Below are positions 1 through 7,782 of a stretch of DNA of 43,313 nucleotides, piece after piece. Both the position numbers and the translations under genes were made by a program. The stretch comes from Aquimarina agarilytica ZC1 (GTDB lineage: Bacteria; Bacteroidota; Bacteroidia; Flavobacteriales; Flavobacteriaceae), in assembly GCF_000255455.1 (NCBI RefSeq), contig NZ_JH621247.1, forward strand, positions 144,319 to 187,631, written 5' to 3'. Position 1 is the stretch's first letter, and the number at the start of each line of letters is the position of its first letter. A model generated the notes under the pieces. That model was not told where the DNA came from. It searched no databases and saw only the letters and a list, made by a program, of their open reading frames with translations.

Positions 1-9
1 ACTTTTAGC

Positions 10-17
10 TACATTTG
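10..17 (+). promoter_or_regulatory. -7 promoter element of fabD
   Basis: TACATTTG matches the flavobacterial -7 consensus TAnnTTTG and lies 19 bases before the fabD start. The -33 TTG would fall outside the window, so only half of the promoter is visible. Confidence 0.55.
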
Positions 18-36
18 TGTTTCAAAATTTATAAAA

Positions 37-918
37 ATGAAAGCATACGTTTTTCCAGGTCAAGGTGCTCAATTTGTGGGTATGGGAAAGGATCTTTATG
101 ATAACGCTCCAATAGCAAAACAACTATTTGATAAGGCTAATGAAATTTTAGGTTTTTCGATAACTGATATTATGTTTGAGGGAACTCCCGAACAATTAAA
201 AGAAACTAAAGTTACTCAGCCGGCTATATTTTTACATTCGGTAATTTTAAGTAAAGTATTAGGGGATGATTTTAAGCCAGATATGGTAGCTGGACACTCT
301 TTAGGAGAATTTTCGGCATTAGTAGCCAATGGAGTATTATCTTTTGAGGATGGTTTAAAATTAGTATCGCAACGTGCTTTAGCTATGCAAAAGGCATGTG
401 AAGCTTCGGCTTCAACTATGGCTGCTGTTTTAGGTTTGGACGATGAAGTAGTGGAGACTGTATGTAATGAAATTGGAGCAGAGGTAGTGCCTGCAAATTA
501 TAACTGTCCGGGGCAATTAGTTATTTCGGGTGGCGTGGATGCAATAGCAAAAGCTTGTGAGATATTGAAAGAAAAAGGAGCTCGCAGAGCTTTGGTTTTA
601 CCTGTTGGTGGAGGTTTTCATTCTCCATATATGGAACCAGCTAGAGCAGAATTAGCTGCTGCTATTGAGGCAACAACTTTTAATGAGCCAGCTTGTCCAA
701 TATACCAAAATGTAACTACTACTGCAGTAAATTCTGCGGAAGCAATCAAAGAAAATTTAATTGCACAATTAACAGCGCCAGTGAAATGGACGCAAAGTAT
801 TCAGCAAATGATTGCTGATGGAGCTACATCATTCACAGAAGTTGGACCGGGTAAAGTATTACAAGGTTTAGTGAAAAAGATTGATAGAAGTGCCGAAACT
901 TTTGGAGCAACGTTATAA
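37..918 (+). CDS. fabD: malonyl CoA-acyl carrier protein transacylase
   Basis: This is FabD, the cytoplasmic enzyme that moves malonyl groups from CoA to acyl carrier protein and so supplies the extender unit of fatty acid synthesis. The 293-residue length is normal for the family. The N-terminal GQGAQ motif (residues 8-12), the nucleophile elbow GHSLGEF with Ser88, and the active-site histidine in GGGFHSPYM (His195) are all present. The ATG is followed by a typical start (MKAYVFPGQGAQ). It has its own -7 element and is closed by a very strong terminator, so it looks monocistronic here, although genes before the window are not visible. Confidence 0.97.
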   Translation: MKAYVFPGQGAQFVGMGKDLYDNAPIAKQLFDKANEILGFSITDIMFEGTPEQLKETKVTQPAIFLHSVILSKVLGDDFKPDMVAGHSLGEFSALVANGVLSFEDGLKLVSQRALAMQKACEASASTMAAVLGLDDEVVETVCNEIGAEVVPANYNCPGQLVISGGVDAIAKACEILKEKGARRALVLPVGGGFHSPYMEPARAELAAAIEATTFNEPACPIYQNVTTTAVNSAEAIKENLIAQLTAPVKWTQSIQQMIADGATSFTEVGPGKVLQGLVKKIDRSAETFGATL

Positions 919-932
919 CGTAACTATCTATA

Positions 933-987
933 AATTTCATACTATAAAAAAAGGAGGCATTGCCTCCTTTTTTTATAGTATGAAATT
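933..987. terminator. long bidirectional terminator after fabD
   Basis: A 27-bp perfect inverted repeat (933-959 against 961-987) with a GC-rich core (AGGAGGCA / TGCCTCCT) flanked by seven A on one side and seven T on the other. It lies between the convergent fabD and the small reverse-strand gene and can terminate transcription from both sides. Confidence 0.9.
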
Positions 988-998
988 CCCTTATTAAA

Positions 999-1298
999 TC
1001 AAAGATCTAAATACAGCTTATTGTAAGTTTTAGAAAAGTAAGCGGTTACTTTTTGATTTTCTTTGTATTTGTTACAGTCCTTTTCGTTTTTAAAGAATAT
1101 ATAATAGACTTGTCCTTTATAGGCTACGGCGACCAAACTTTTATCGCCTTTAAGGCGCTGTTTGCAGTTTACTTTTTCTATGCTAGCTTCAACTTGAATA
1201 GCATCTTTTCGGGCTTTATTATCGGCAGTATTAATTTTTAGGAACCATACAATTCCAGTAATAACTAATAGGGAGATAATTAAACTCATAATTTTCAT
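999..1298 (-). CDS. small membrane-anchored hypothetical protein
   Basis: A 99-residue protein I do not recognise. Residues 1-20 form one hydrophobic segment (a membrane anchor or uncleaved signal) followed by a basic, soluble domain with two cysteines (around residues 45 and 74), so the C-terminal part probably sits in the periplasm. The start is only six bases after the stop of the upstream DegT aminotransferase gene, so the two are very likely co-transcribed. The product is flavobacterial in composition and not an obvious shadow, because the alternative frame has no better protein. Function is unknown. Confidence 0.7.
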   Translation of the reverse strand: MKIMSLIISLLVITGIVWFLKINTADNKARKDAIQVEASIEKVNCKQRLKGDKSLVAVAYKGQVYYIFFKNEKDCNKYKENQKVTAYFSKTYNKLYLDL

Positions 1299-1304
1299 TT
1301 TATA

Positions 1305-2459
1305 TTATTTTGTTACAAAATCAATTACTGTTTTGGTAATAAAAGCTATCTGTTCATCATCTAACTCGGTATGCATTGGTAATGAAATTACTTCTTTAAC
1401 CAATTGATTGGTTACAGGAAAATCGGATTCAAGGTAGCGCTTGTCCGTATATGCTTTTTGGGCATGTAATGGAATTGGATAATAAACACCACAAGGGATG
1501 TTGTTTTTATTTAAATGAGCTACTAAAGCGTCCCGATCCGCATCTTTTACTTTTAATGTGTATTGGTGAAAAACATGACAATCACATGTATCACAAATGC
1601 CTTCACATTTGGTATGTGTCACTGGTGTTATTATTTGAGGAATATTTTTAAAAGCATCGTTATACTTTCTGGCGGAAGCCCTACGTGCATTATTATAAGT
1701 GTCTAAGTTTGGTAGTTTTGCTAGTAAAACAGCAGCTTGAATAGAATCTAAACGCGAATTTACCCCAACTACATCATGGTGATAACGTTGATACATCCCA
1801 TGATTTACAATACCTCTTATGCTATGTGCAAGCTCATCATTGTTAGTAAAAATAGCACCACCATCACCATAACAACCTAAGTTTTTTGAAGGGAAAAAGG
1901 ATGTTGAGGCCACGTGACCTAAATTTCCGGTTTTCTTTTTTGTGCCATTAGCAAAGGTATAGGAAGCACCAATACCTTGGGCATTATCTTCGATAATAAA
2001 AAGATCATGCTTTTTTGCAATGGTGGTAATAGCTTCCATATTGGCAGCTTGTCCAAATAAATGTACAGGAACAATAGCTTTGGTTTTAGGGGTAATCGCC
2101 TTTTCAATTGCTTTTGGATCAATATTAAAGGTATTTGGATCCACATCAACAAGTACGGGTGTTAATTGTAATAATGCAATAACTTCGACAGTGGCAGCAA
2201 ATGTAAAATCTGCAGTGATTACTTCGTCACCTGGTTGTAAGCCCAAGCCCATCATAGCTATTTGTAAAGCATCGGTTCCATTTGCACAAGGAATAACATG
2301 TTTTACATTTAGGTATTTTTCTAATTCCTCCTGAAATTTGTGTACTTGAGGACCATTGATATAAGCGGTGTTGTCAAGAACTTCTTGTATGGAATTGTTT
2401 ACCGTATTTTTTATTCCTTCATATTGACCTTTTAGGTCAACCATTTGTATTTTTTTCAT
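1305..2459 (-). CDS. DegT/DnrJ/EryC1/StrS family PLP aminotransferase
   Basis: A 384-residue member of the DegT/DnrJ/EryC1/StrS family: pyridoxal-phosphate enzymes that typically aminate nucleotide-linked keto-sugars for surface polysaccharides. The fold is intact: the GTDAL loop (61-65), EDNAQ (157-161) and the PLP lysine in SFFPSKNLGCYGDGG (Lys192). An unusual cysteine cluster, C285-x3-C-x2-C-x-C-H, is inserted near residue 290, just before the FHQYTL segment usual in this family. The real substrate cannot be read from the sequence, and no other sugar genes are adjacent. It is transcribed with the small hypothetical gene downstream. Confidence 0.92.
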   Translation of the reverse strand: MKKIQMVDLKGQYEGIKNTVNNSIQEVLDNTAYINGPQVHKFQEELEKYLNVKHVIPCANGTDALQIAMMGLGLQPGDEVITADFTFAATVEVIALLQLTPVLVDVDPNTFNIDPKAIEKAITPKTKAIVPVHLFGQAANMEAITTIAKKHDLFIIEDNAQGIGASYTFANGTKKKTGNLGHVASTSFFPSKNLGCYGDGGAIFTNNDELAHSIRGIVNHGMYQRYHHDVVGVNSRLDSIQAAVLLAKLPNLDTYNNARRASARKYNDAFKNIPQIITPVTHTKCEGICDTCDCHVFHQYTLKVKDADRDALVAHLNKNNIPCGVYYPIPLHAQKAYTDKRYLESDFPVTNQLVKEVISLPMHTELDDEQIAFITKTVIDFVTK

Positions 2460-2521
2460 AAACGAAGTAAGCTAACTATTGAAGCCAAATGAGTTTGATG
2501 TACTTGTATTGGGCGTAATGT

Positions 2522-2552
2522 CAAAAATACGAAATATAGTAGTTTTGTTCAA
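2522..2552 (-). promoter_or_regulatory. promoter of the DegT aminotransferase gene
   Basis: On the minus strand TATTTTTG (2522-2529) matches TAnnTTTG and a TTG (2550-2552) lies 20 bases upstream, fitting the flavobacterial -33/-7 arrangement. It is about 63 bases upstream of the start codon. Confidence 0.6.
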
Positions 2553-2732
2553 TTGTAATTTTTGAAAATAGCATATTTAGTTATAAACCTAAAGCCTGCT
2601 ATTGTATTATTAAGTTTATCAAATGTTTAAAGCGTTAAATACAATGACCTGGTTAAAGTAAATAAAGCAGTGATTAATTTGTTAGTTTTTGATCCTTTTG
2701 ATTTGTATAAATTGTAACTTACTTTTATTGTT

Positions 2733-2894
2733 ATACGATTTACTGATAAGAATTTCGTATAAATATGTTGAATTATTTTTTGCTAGTCTAAGGCAAAAAA
2801 ATCAAGCATAGCCTTTGCTACGGTTGTTTTTTTTAACGCAAGAATTGTGAAAAAGAAACAGCATATATGCGAAATTCTTATCAGTAAATCGTAT
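2733..2894. repeat. foldback / MITE-like element 1 with 25-bp terminal inverted repeats
   Basis: The outer arms 2733-2757 and 2870-2894 are perfect 25-bp inverted copies of each other (arm beginning ATACGATTTACTG). The 112 bases between them also fold imperfectly onto themselves, including a central AGCA...TGCT hairpin near 2808-2821 flanked by runs of A and T. It has no coding capacity. The geometry is that of a MITE or another non-autonomous foldback repeat, or of a very long cruciform. Whether it occurs elsewhere in the genome cannot be told from this window. Confidence 0.75.
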
Positions 2895-2928
2895 TAGTGT
2901 GTATAGTACTAATTAAAGTTTTACCACC

Positions 2929-4053
2929 ATGAAAAACGAAAAACGAAGAGAATTTATAAAGCAGCTAGGATTAGTAGCAGGTTCAACAGCCCTATTACCA
3001 TCATTATTATCTTTTGATTCCATAATAAATACATATAAAAAAGAGGGGTCTCAAAAAAAAATAAATGTAGCCCTTTGTGGATTGGGGAGGTATGCTAAAA
3101 TTTTAGCAAAAGGTTTAGAGCAAACCAAGCAATGTAAATTAACAGGCTTAGTAACAGGAACACCCGAAAAGGAAATTACCTGGGGGCAAAAGTATAATAT
3201 CCCTAAAAAGAACATTTATAATTACGATAATTTTGATTCAATAATTGATAATAAAGATATTGATTTGGTTTATGTGGTACTCCCTAATTCCATGCATAAA
3301 GAATTTACAATTCGAGCAGCAAATGCGGGTAAGCATGTTATTGTAGAAAAACCTATGGGGTTAAATGCCTTAGAGTGTGTTGAAATGATTGATGCTTGTA
3401 AAAAAAATGGAGTACAACTGGCGGTTGGTTACCGTCTTCATTATGAGCCACACCATAAAGAAATAAAAAGGATGGGGCAGGAAAAAGTTTTTGGGAATAT
3501 TCGATATATAGATGCGTCTTTAGGTTACCGAATAAAAGGTTGGAAAAAGGATGCATGGCATCTAAAAAAGGCTATGTCTGGTGGAGGACCACTTACAAAT
3601 ATTGGTATTTATTGCGTACAAAGTAATCGGTATATTTTAGGCGAAGAGCCTATTGCCGTTACAGCTCAATTTGGACCTGTTCAACGGCCTGATTATTTTA
3701 AAGAAGTTGAAGAATCTATTACCTGGCAACTTGAGTTTCCAAGTGGAGCAGTGACTACATCGGCAAGCTCCTACAGTTATAATGTCGACAGATTATATGC
3801 CTCTGGTGACGATGGTTTTTTTGAATTAGAACCAGCATTGAGCTATGGGCCATTTAAAGGTAAATCGAGTCTAGGCACTTTCAATTTTCCAGTAATTAAC
3901 CAACAACAAGTACAGTTAGATGAAATTTCAAAATGTATTTTAAATAAGGAACCTTTACCCATGCATATTAGAGGCGAAGAAGGTCACAAAGATATGTTAG
4001 TCATTGATGCGATATACAAATCAGCTGCTACTGGTAAAAAGGTGGTAATTTAA
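2929..4053 (+). CDS. Gfo/Idh/MocA family NAD(P)-dependent oxidoreductase, exported
   Basis: A 374-residue Gfo/Idh/MocA oxidoreductase. The N-terminal Rossmann domain has the dinucleotide motif GLGRYAKI (51-58) and the family EKP signature (EKPMG), followed by the usual alpha/beta C-terminal domain. The N-terminus KRREFIKQLGLVAGS resembles a twin-arginine signal, and this subfamily (glucose-fructose oxidoreductase-like) is known to be exported with its cofactor already bound. The substrate is probably a sugar or derivative but is not determinable. The Crp-type regulator starts 12 bases downstream, so the two genes probably share a transcript. Confidence 0.88.
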   Translation: MKNEKRREFIKQLGLVAGSTALLPSLLSFDSIINTYKKEGSQKKINVALCGLGRYAKILAKGLEQTKQCKLTGLVTGTPEKEITWGQKYNIPKKNIYNYDNFDSIIDNKDIDLVYVVLPNSMHKEFTIRAANAGKHVIVEKPMGLNALECVEMIDACKKNGVQLAVGYRLHYEPHHKEIKRMGQEKVFGNIRYIDASLGYRIKGWKKDAWHLKKAMSGGGPLTNIGIYCVQSNRYILGEEPIAVTAQFGPVQRPDYFKEVEESITWQLEFPSGAVTTSASSYSYNVDRLYASGDDGFFELEPALSYGPFKGKSSLGTFNFPVINQQQVQLDEISKCILNKEPLPMHIRGEEGHKDMLVIDAIYKSAATGKKVVI

Positions 4054-4065
4054 ACAAGGCAGTGA

Positions 4066-4638
4066 ATGATAAATGATTTATTAATTCAAAATATAAAAAA
4101 AAACGTATCACTTCCGGATACTGATTTAAAACGTATCTGTAATTATTTTAAACCCAAAACCATTCCCAAAAAAGAGTTTTTATTAACTCAAGGAAGCATT
4201 TGTAAATTTGAAGGTTTTGTACTTGAAGGTTGTTTTAGGATTTTTATTATTGATAAAAAAGGGCATGAAAATACATTATACTTTGCTGCCAAGGATTGGT
4301 GGGTTATGGATATAGATAGTTTTATGAATCAGAAACCATCGGATTTGAATATACAGGCTATAGAAGATAGCAAAGTTCTTTTGATTACTAGAGAAGACAA
4401 AACAGATCTCTATAATTCAGTTCCATCCGCCGAAAAACTATTTCGTATTATGTCTCAAAAGTCCATAGTAGCCTGGCAACAGCGGCTTATAAGAAACCAT
4501 TGTCAAACAGCAAAAGATCGATATAATTATTATATAAGTACCTATCCCGATATTGCATCTAAGTTGACAGATAAGCAAATTGCTGGTTATTTGGGTATTA
4601 CTCATGAGTTTTTGAGTAAAATCAAAAAGAAATCTTAA
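4066..4638 (+). CDS. Crp/Fnr family transcriptional regulator
   Basis: A 190-residue regulator with an N-terminal cyclic-nucleotide-binding-like beta-barrel (about 20-115) and a C-terminal helix-turn-helix (about 168-188, DKQIAGYLGITHEFLSKIK). The short C-terminus and the YLGITHEFLSKIKKK helix are typical of Bacteroidota Crp-like proteins, which usually lack proven cAMP or Fe-S ligands; no FNR-type N-terminal cysteine cluster is present. It follows the oxidoreductase gene closely. Just after it lies a perfect 18-bp dyad (4658-4675) placed as an operator for the next operon, so local control of that operon is a reasonable inference. Confidence 0.9.
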   Translation: MINDLLIQNIKKNVSLPDTDLKRICNYFKPKTIPKKEFLLTQGSICKFEGFVLEGCFRIFIIDKKGHENTLYFAAKDWWVMDIDSFMNQKPSDLNIQAIEDSKVLLITREDKTDLYNSVPSAEKLFRIMSQKSIVAWQQRLIRNHCQTAKDRYNYYISTYPDIASKLTDKQIAGYLGITHEFLSKIKKKS

Positions 4639-4657
4639 ATCCAATAAAATTTTATCA

Positions 4658-4675
4658 AGTTGAACTTGTTCAACT
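4658..4675. promoter_or_regulatory. perfect 18-bp dyad, candidate Crp/Fnr-type operator
   Basis: AGTTGAAC-TT-GTTCAACT is a perfect 8-2-8 inverted repeat. Its inner part reads TTGAA-N4-TTCAA, the same geometry as a classical FNR box (TTGAT-N4-ATCAA). It lies where the -33 element would be relative to the imperfect -7 element AATTTTTG at 4696-4703, and about 50 bases before the next start codon. This fits activation by the Crp-type protein encoded immediately upstream. Confidence 0.65.
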
Positions 4676-4724
4676 ATTTTATTAGACTAGTTTATAATTT
4701 TTGCAGTATTAAATTAAAACAAAA

Positions 4725-5216
4725 ATGATGAACTTACTAAGGTCTGCTAGAAGTTGTGCTATTGCTTTTATCCTAACATTAGCGTGTAATGGTGGTTATG
4801 CACAAATTACAAATGATATTACTCATGATGAAGCTTTTAAAGTGCTTTTAGCAGCAAAGAAAAAAGCAGAACATTCAAATGTATTAGTAAATATTGCTAT
4901 AGTAGATGCCGGTACAAACTTAAAGGCATTTATTAGAATGGATAACTCTTTTATAGGAAGTATTGATGTAGCCATAAAAAAAGCAAAAACAGCACGCTAT
5001 TTTAATATAGATACAGGGAAATTAGGCGAGTTAACACAACCTGGCGGTATTATTTATAACATAGAGCATTCTAATGGAGGGCTAATTACTTTTCCTGGAG
5101 GAATACCAATTAAAAATAAAAATGGTGAAATTATAGGTGCGATTGGAGTAAGCGGAGGTACCATAGAACAGGATAGAGCAATTGCTAGTGCAGGAATTAA
5201 AGCAGTAATAGATTAA
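4725..5216 (+). CDS. exported GlcG/HbpS-like heme-binding family protein (DUF336)
   Basis: A 163-residue protein of the GlcG/HbpS (DUF336) family: small alpha/beta proteins, some binding heme or cobalamin, often encoded near catabolic enzymes. Residues 1-28 form a signal sequence. It contains both a lipobox-like LTLAC (Cys20) and an SPase I-like site at YAQ, so either a lipoprotein or a soluble periplasmic protein is possible. The family glycine pattern (FPGGIPI, GAIGVSGG) is intact. The gene is preceded by the 18-bp dyad and followed after 21 bases by the propeller-Dabb gene, so they probably form one operon. The role is unknown. Confidence 0.85.
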   Translation: MMNLLRSARSCAIAFILTLACNGGYAQITNDITHDEAFKVLLAAKKKAEHSNVLVNIAIVDAGTNLKAFIRMDNSFIGSIDVAIKKAKTARYFNIDTGKLGELTQPGGIIYNIEHSNGGLITFPGGIPIKNKNGEIIGAIGVSGGTIEQDRAIASAGIKAVID

Positions 5217-5237
5217 CTAAATTTAAAAAAGGTTGAA

Positions 5238-6761
5238 ATGAAGAAAATCTTAAAAAAAATAATTTTTGGAACAGTCTTGTTGGTATTACAAATTTGTAGT
5301 GCTCAGGTTTCTAATGAATTAATGCTTTACAGAAAAGATTTCAAGGATATATCTGGCAATAATACTGTTTCTGTGACAAGTTATCAAAAGGGAGATGCTC
5401 ATTTTGTATTTGCAGGCGGAATAGGAAATATAGATGTATATAGTTTAAATAAAAATGGAGAACTCACCCCAATTAGTAACCATGAATTATACAAAGGAAA
5501 AGGGCCAGCAAGGGGTATGGTCGCAGATTCTATTAATGGTAACGACTTTCTATTTGTAGCAAATAAACATGGAAATGCGATTGAAACCTTTAAAATTTTG
5601 AATAATGGGGCTCTCGAGCGCGTTTCTTTGGTAGCGGATACCAATAAAACTCATCTTGGTACAGCTATTACATTACAGGTAATACATATGAAAGAATCGT
5701 CGTATCTCTTTATTGGCGGTTTAGAAGAAACACCTGGTTTGAGTAGTTTTCAAATACATGATGATGGGAAGCTAACCCATGTACAGTCGATGGAGGATAA
5801 TGAAATTATTCATACTGATGGAGTAATAGGAATGTATACTCATAAGATTAATGGAAGGACTTTTTTGTATACAGGAGGATTCCAGGATAATGGAGTAAGT
5901 AGTTTTAGGGTTTATGAAAATGGGACATTTAAAAATATTAATAATATAAGTGATAATACAAATGATAGGTATTTAACAGGAACTTATCCAGTAACGGGTG
6001 TTACTTTAGGCAATAATAATTATGTGATTGTTGGTCATAGGCATCATAAATATTATAAGAGAGCAGGCTTTATAAAAAAAACAGATTTTGTTTACCATGG
6101 AGATGCAGTGAGTGTGTTTAAAATAAATAAAAAAGGGGCTTTAATTCCTCACTTTGTTTTAAAGGATGATGAAACCACCAAGTTACAAGGGCAAACTAGA
6201 ATTGAAGTTGTTTCAGTAGCTAATAATGAAGCTATTTTGGCGGTAGGGACAAGAGATGATGCGAGTATACAGTTGTGTAGATTAAATAAAGAAGGGATTC
6301 TTAGTCCTATAAATTATTTAGAGACTGGTTTTTCAATTTATTATGGTTTAAGGTCTCATAAAATAGGGAAGGAAAATTTTTTGATAGCAGGTTCTTTTAG
6401 GTTTGATTTGAAAAAGATAGTAACCTATAAAATAGCCCCTAAAATCAATAGGGAAGGGAAAGTTTTAAGGCATATGGTAAACCTTAAATATAAAGATGGT
6501 ATTGAAGAAAGTAAAGTAAATGAAGCGGTTAAAAACTTTATGAATTTAAAAAATGAAATCCCAGAAATAGCTAGTATAGAATGGGGTATAAATGATAGCA
6601 CTGAAGGGCATAGTAAGGGATTAACTCATTGTTTCACTTTAACTTTTGCAGATGAACATGCTAGAGAAATATATTTATTTCATAAAGCACATTTACAAAT
6701 GGTAAGTAAAATTAGTCCCATTATAGCGGATGTTTTGGTATTAGATTATTGGACAAAATAA
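5238..6761 (+). CDS. secreted seven-bladed beta-propeller fused to a C-terminal Dabb domain
   Basis: A 507-residue protein with a clear signal peptide (1-23, cleavage near CSAQ). Residues about 50-400 contain seven repeats of the form aromatic-hydrophobic-Gly followed by a strand and an [ND]-G turn (blades near 55, 104, 156, 209, 262, 332 and 380), as in 6-phosphogluconolactonase-like propellers. Residues about 408-505 (beginning VLRHMVNLKYKDG) look like a stress-responsive A/B barrel (Dabb) domain, with its typical RHMV strand and C-terminal IADVLVLDYW. Dabb domains usually dimerise and sometimes bind small aromatic or aldehyde-like compounds. The combination suggests a periplasmic binding or lactone-processing role; the substrate is unknown. 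Confidence 0.78.
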   Translation: MKKILKKIIFGTVLLVLQICSAQVSNELMLYRKDFKDISGNNTVSVTSYQKGDAHFVFAGGIGNIDVYSLNKNGELTPISNHELYKGKGPARGMVADSINGNDFLFVANKHGNAIETFKILNNGALERVSLVADTNKTHLGTAITLQVIHMKESSYLFIGGLEETPGLSSFQIHDDGKLTHVQSMEDNEIIHTDGVIGMYTHKINGRTFLYTGGFQDNGVSSFRVYENGTFKNINNISDNTNDRYLTGTYPVTGVTLGNNNYVIVGHRHHKYYKRAGFIKKTDFVYHGDAVSVFKINKKGALIPHFVLKDDETTKLQGQTRIEVVSVANNEAILAVGTRDDASIQLCRLNKEGILSPINYLETGFSIYYGLRSHKIGKENFLIAGSFRFDLKKIVTYKIAPKINREGKVLRHMVNLKYKDGIEESKVNEAVKNFMNLKNEIPEIASIEWGINDSTEGHSKGLTHCFTLTFADEHAREIYLFHKAHLQMVSKISPIIADVLVLDYWTK

Positions 6762-6796
6762 TGATAGTCAATTTTTAATAGGCTTTTGTAAGGATA

Positions 6797-7720
6797 TTAG
6801 CCACGCATATCTAAATCACGTAATTCGTTCAATTCTTTTTGTTCAAATTTTTCACGTGCATAATCAAAGCCTTGTTGCCACCACTCGGTCATTAGTTTTT
6901 TGTTAAATACTAATGAGTTTTCGGTAAGCTTCGTCGGGGTATAATAAAGGTTAAGCGTGGCATTTTTATTTTTGGCAGCAAGTTTACCAGCCGTTACATT
7001 ATGTTGTTCTACTTGATCTAATAAATAACCGAATAGATTTACCATTAATGAAAATGGGTTTTTACCTAATATTTTATTCCTATCTAAATTCTCGGATTCT
7101 AATATAACCGCGTCTATTTCGGTAGCACCACGTTTTATAGCTTCGCGGATAGGAACTATGGCACCAAAGCCCCCATCGGCATACTCGTAACCATTTTTTT
7201 TGGCAATACTCATAAAAGGGATGTAGTTACAGGATATCCAAATCCATTCACAAAAATCTTCATAACTAAATTCGTGGATGGATTTATATTCAGTACAACT
7301 TTTGGATAAGTTAGAAACCGTAACGACAACATCGGTTACATTTTTTCGGGCAAATTCAAATTCTTCTCGCGTAAAGTTTTTACGGATGTTTTTACGTAAA
7401 TTTTTACTTTCGCCAAAGGTGCGTTTTCGTTTAACAAATTGTAAAACAGTGTTTAGGTAATTAATACTCACATATTCTCGGTCCCCTTTATGTTTTACCA
7501 CAAAAGGATTCAAACTAAAAATAGTATTTTGATTTACATTAGTATAAATATCATGTACTTTATCTATTTTATTAATAGATAAATGAGGGATTAATAAGCT
7601 ACCTGTGGAGGTGCCTAAAAATAAATCATATTTGCGTTGTTGTACCTGCATAAGGTATTGTGCAACTCCGCCTGCAAAAGCACCTTTACTCCCACCTCCC
7701 GAAATGACTAATGCTCGCAT
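6797..7720 (-). CDS. patatin-like phospholipase family protein
   Basis: A 307-residue patatin-type serine hydrolase. It has the oxyanion motif GGGSKGA (8-14), the nucleophile elbow GTSTG with Ser38 and the dyad partner Asp182 in the DGG motif. No signal peptide is visible, so it probably acts on lipids from the cytoplasmic side. It is a short single-domain form. It lies 62 bases downstream of the M1 peptidase gene on the same strand and may be read from it. The natural substrate is unknown. Confidence 0.92.
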   Translation of the reverse strand: MRALVISGGGSKGAFAGGVAQYLMQVQQRKYDLFLGTSTGSLLIPHLSINKIDKVHDIYTNVNQNTIFSLNPFVVKHKGDREYVSINYLNTVLQFVKRKRTFGESKNLRKNIRKNFTREEFEFARKNVTDVVVTVSNLSKSCTEYKSIHEFSYEDFCEWIWISCNYIPFMSIAKKNGYEYADGGFGAIVPIREAIKRGATEIDAVILESENLDRNKILGKNPFSLMVNLFGYLLDQVEQHNVTAGKLAAKNKNATLNLYYTPTKLTENSLVFNKKLMTEWWQQGFDYAREKFEQKELNELRDLDMRG

Positions 7721-7782
7721 TTGTTTTTTTATTTGTTTTATTAATGACTAAGATATAAAAATCATTTACTAATGTAAATCAC

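Larger units (their letters stand above)
2460..2928. other. 469-base intergenic region between divergent genes
   Basis: This gene-free stretch holds the promoter of the leftward aminotransferase gene and a 162-base foldback element (2733-2894). No credible small ORF was found. After the foldback, a short TTAGT...ACTAA inverted repeat (about 2894-2912) lies just before the oxidoreductase start. No clear TAnnTTTG element was found for the rightward gene. Confidence 0.6.
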
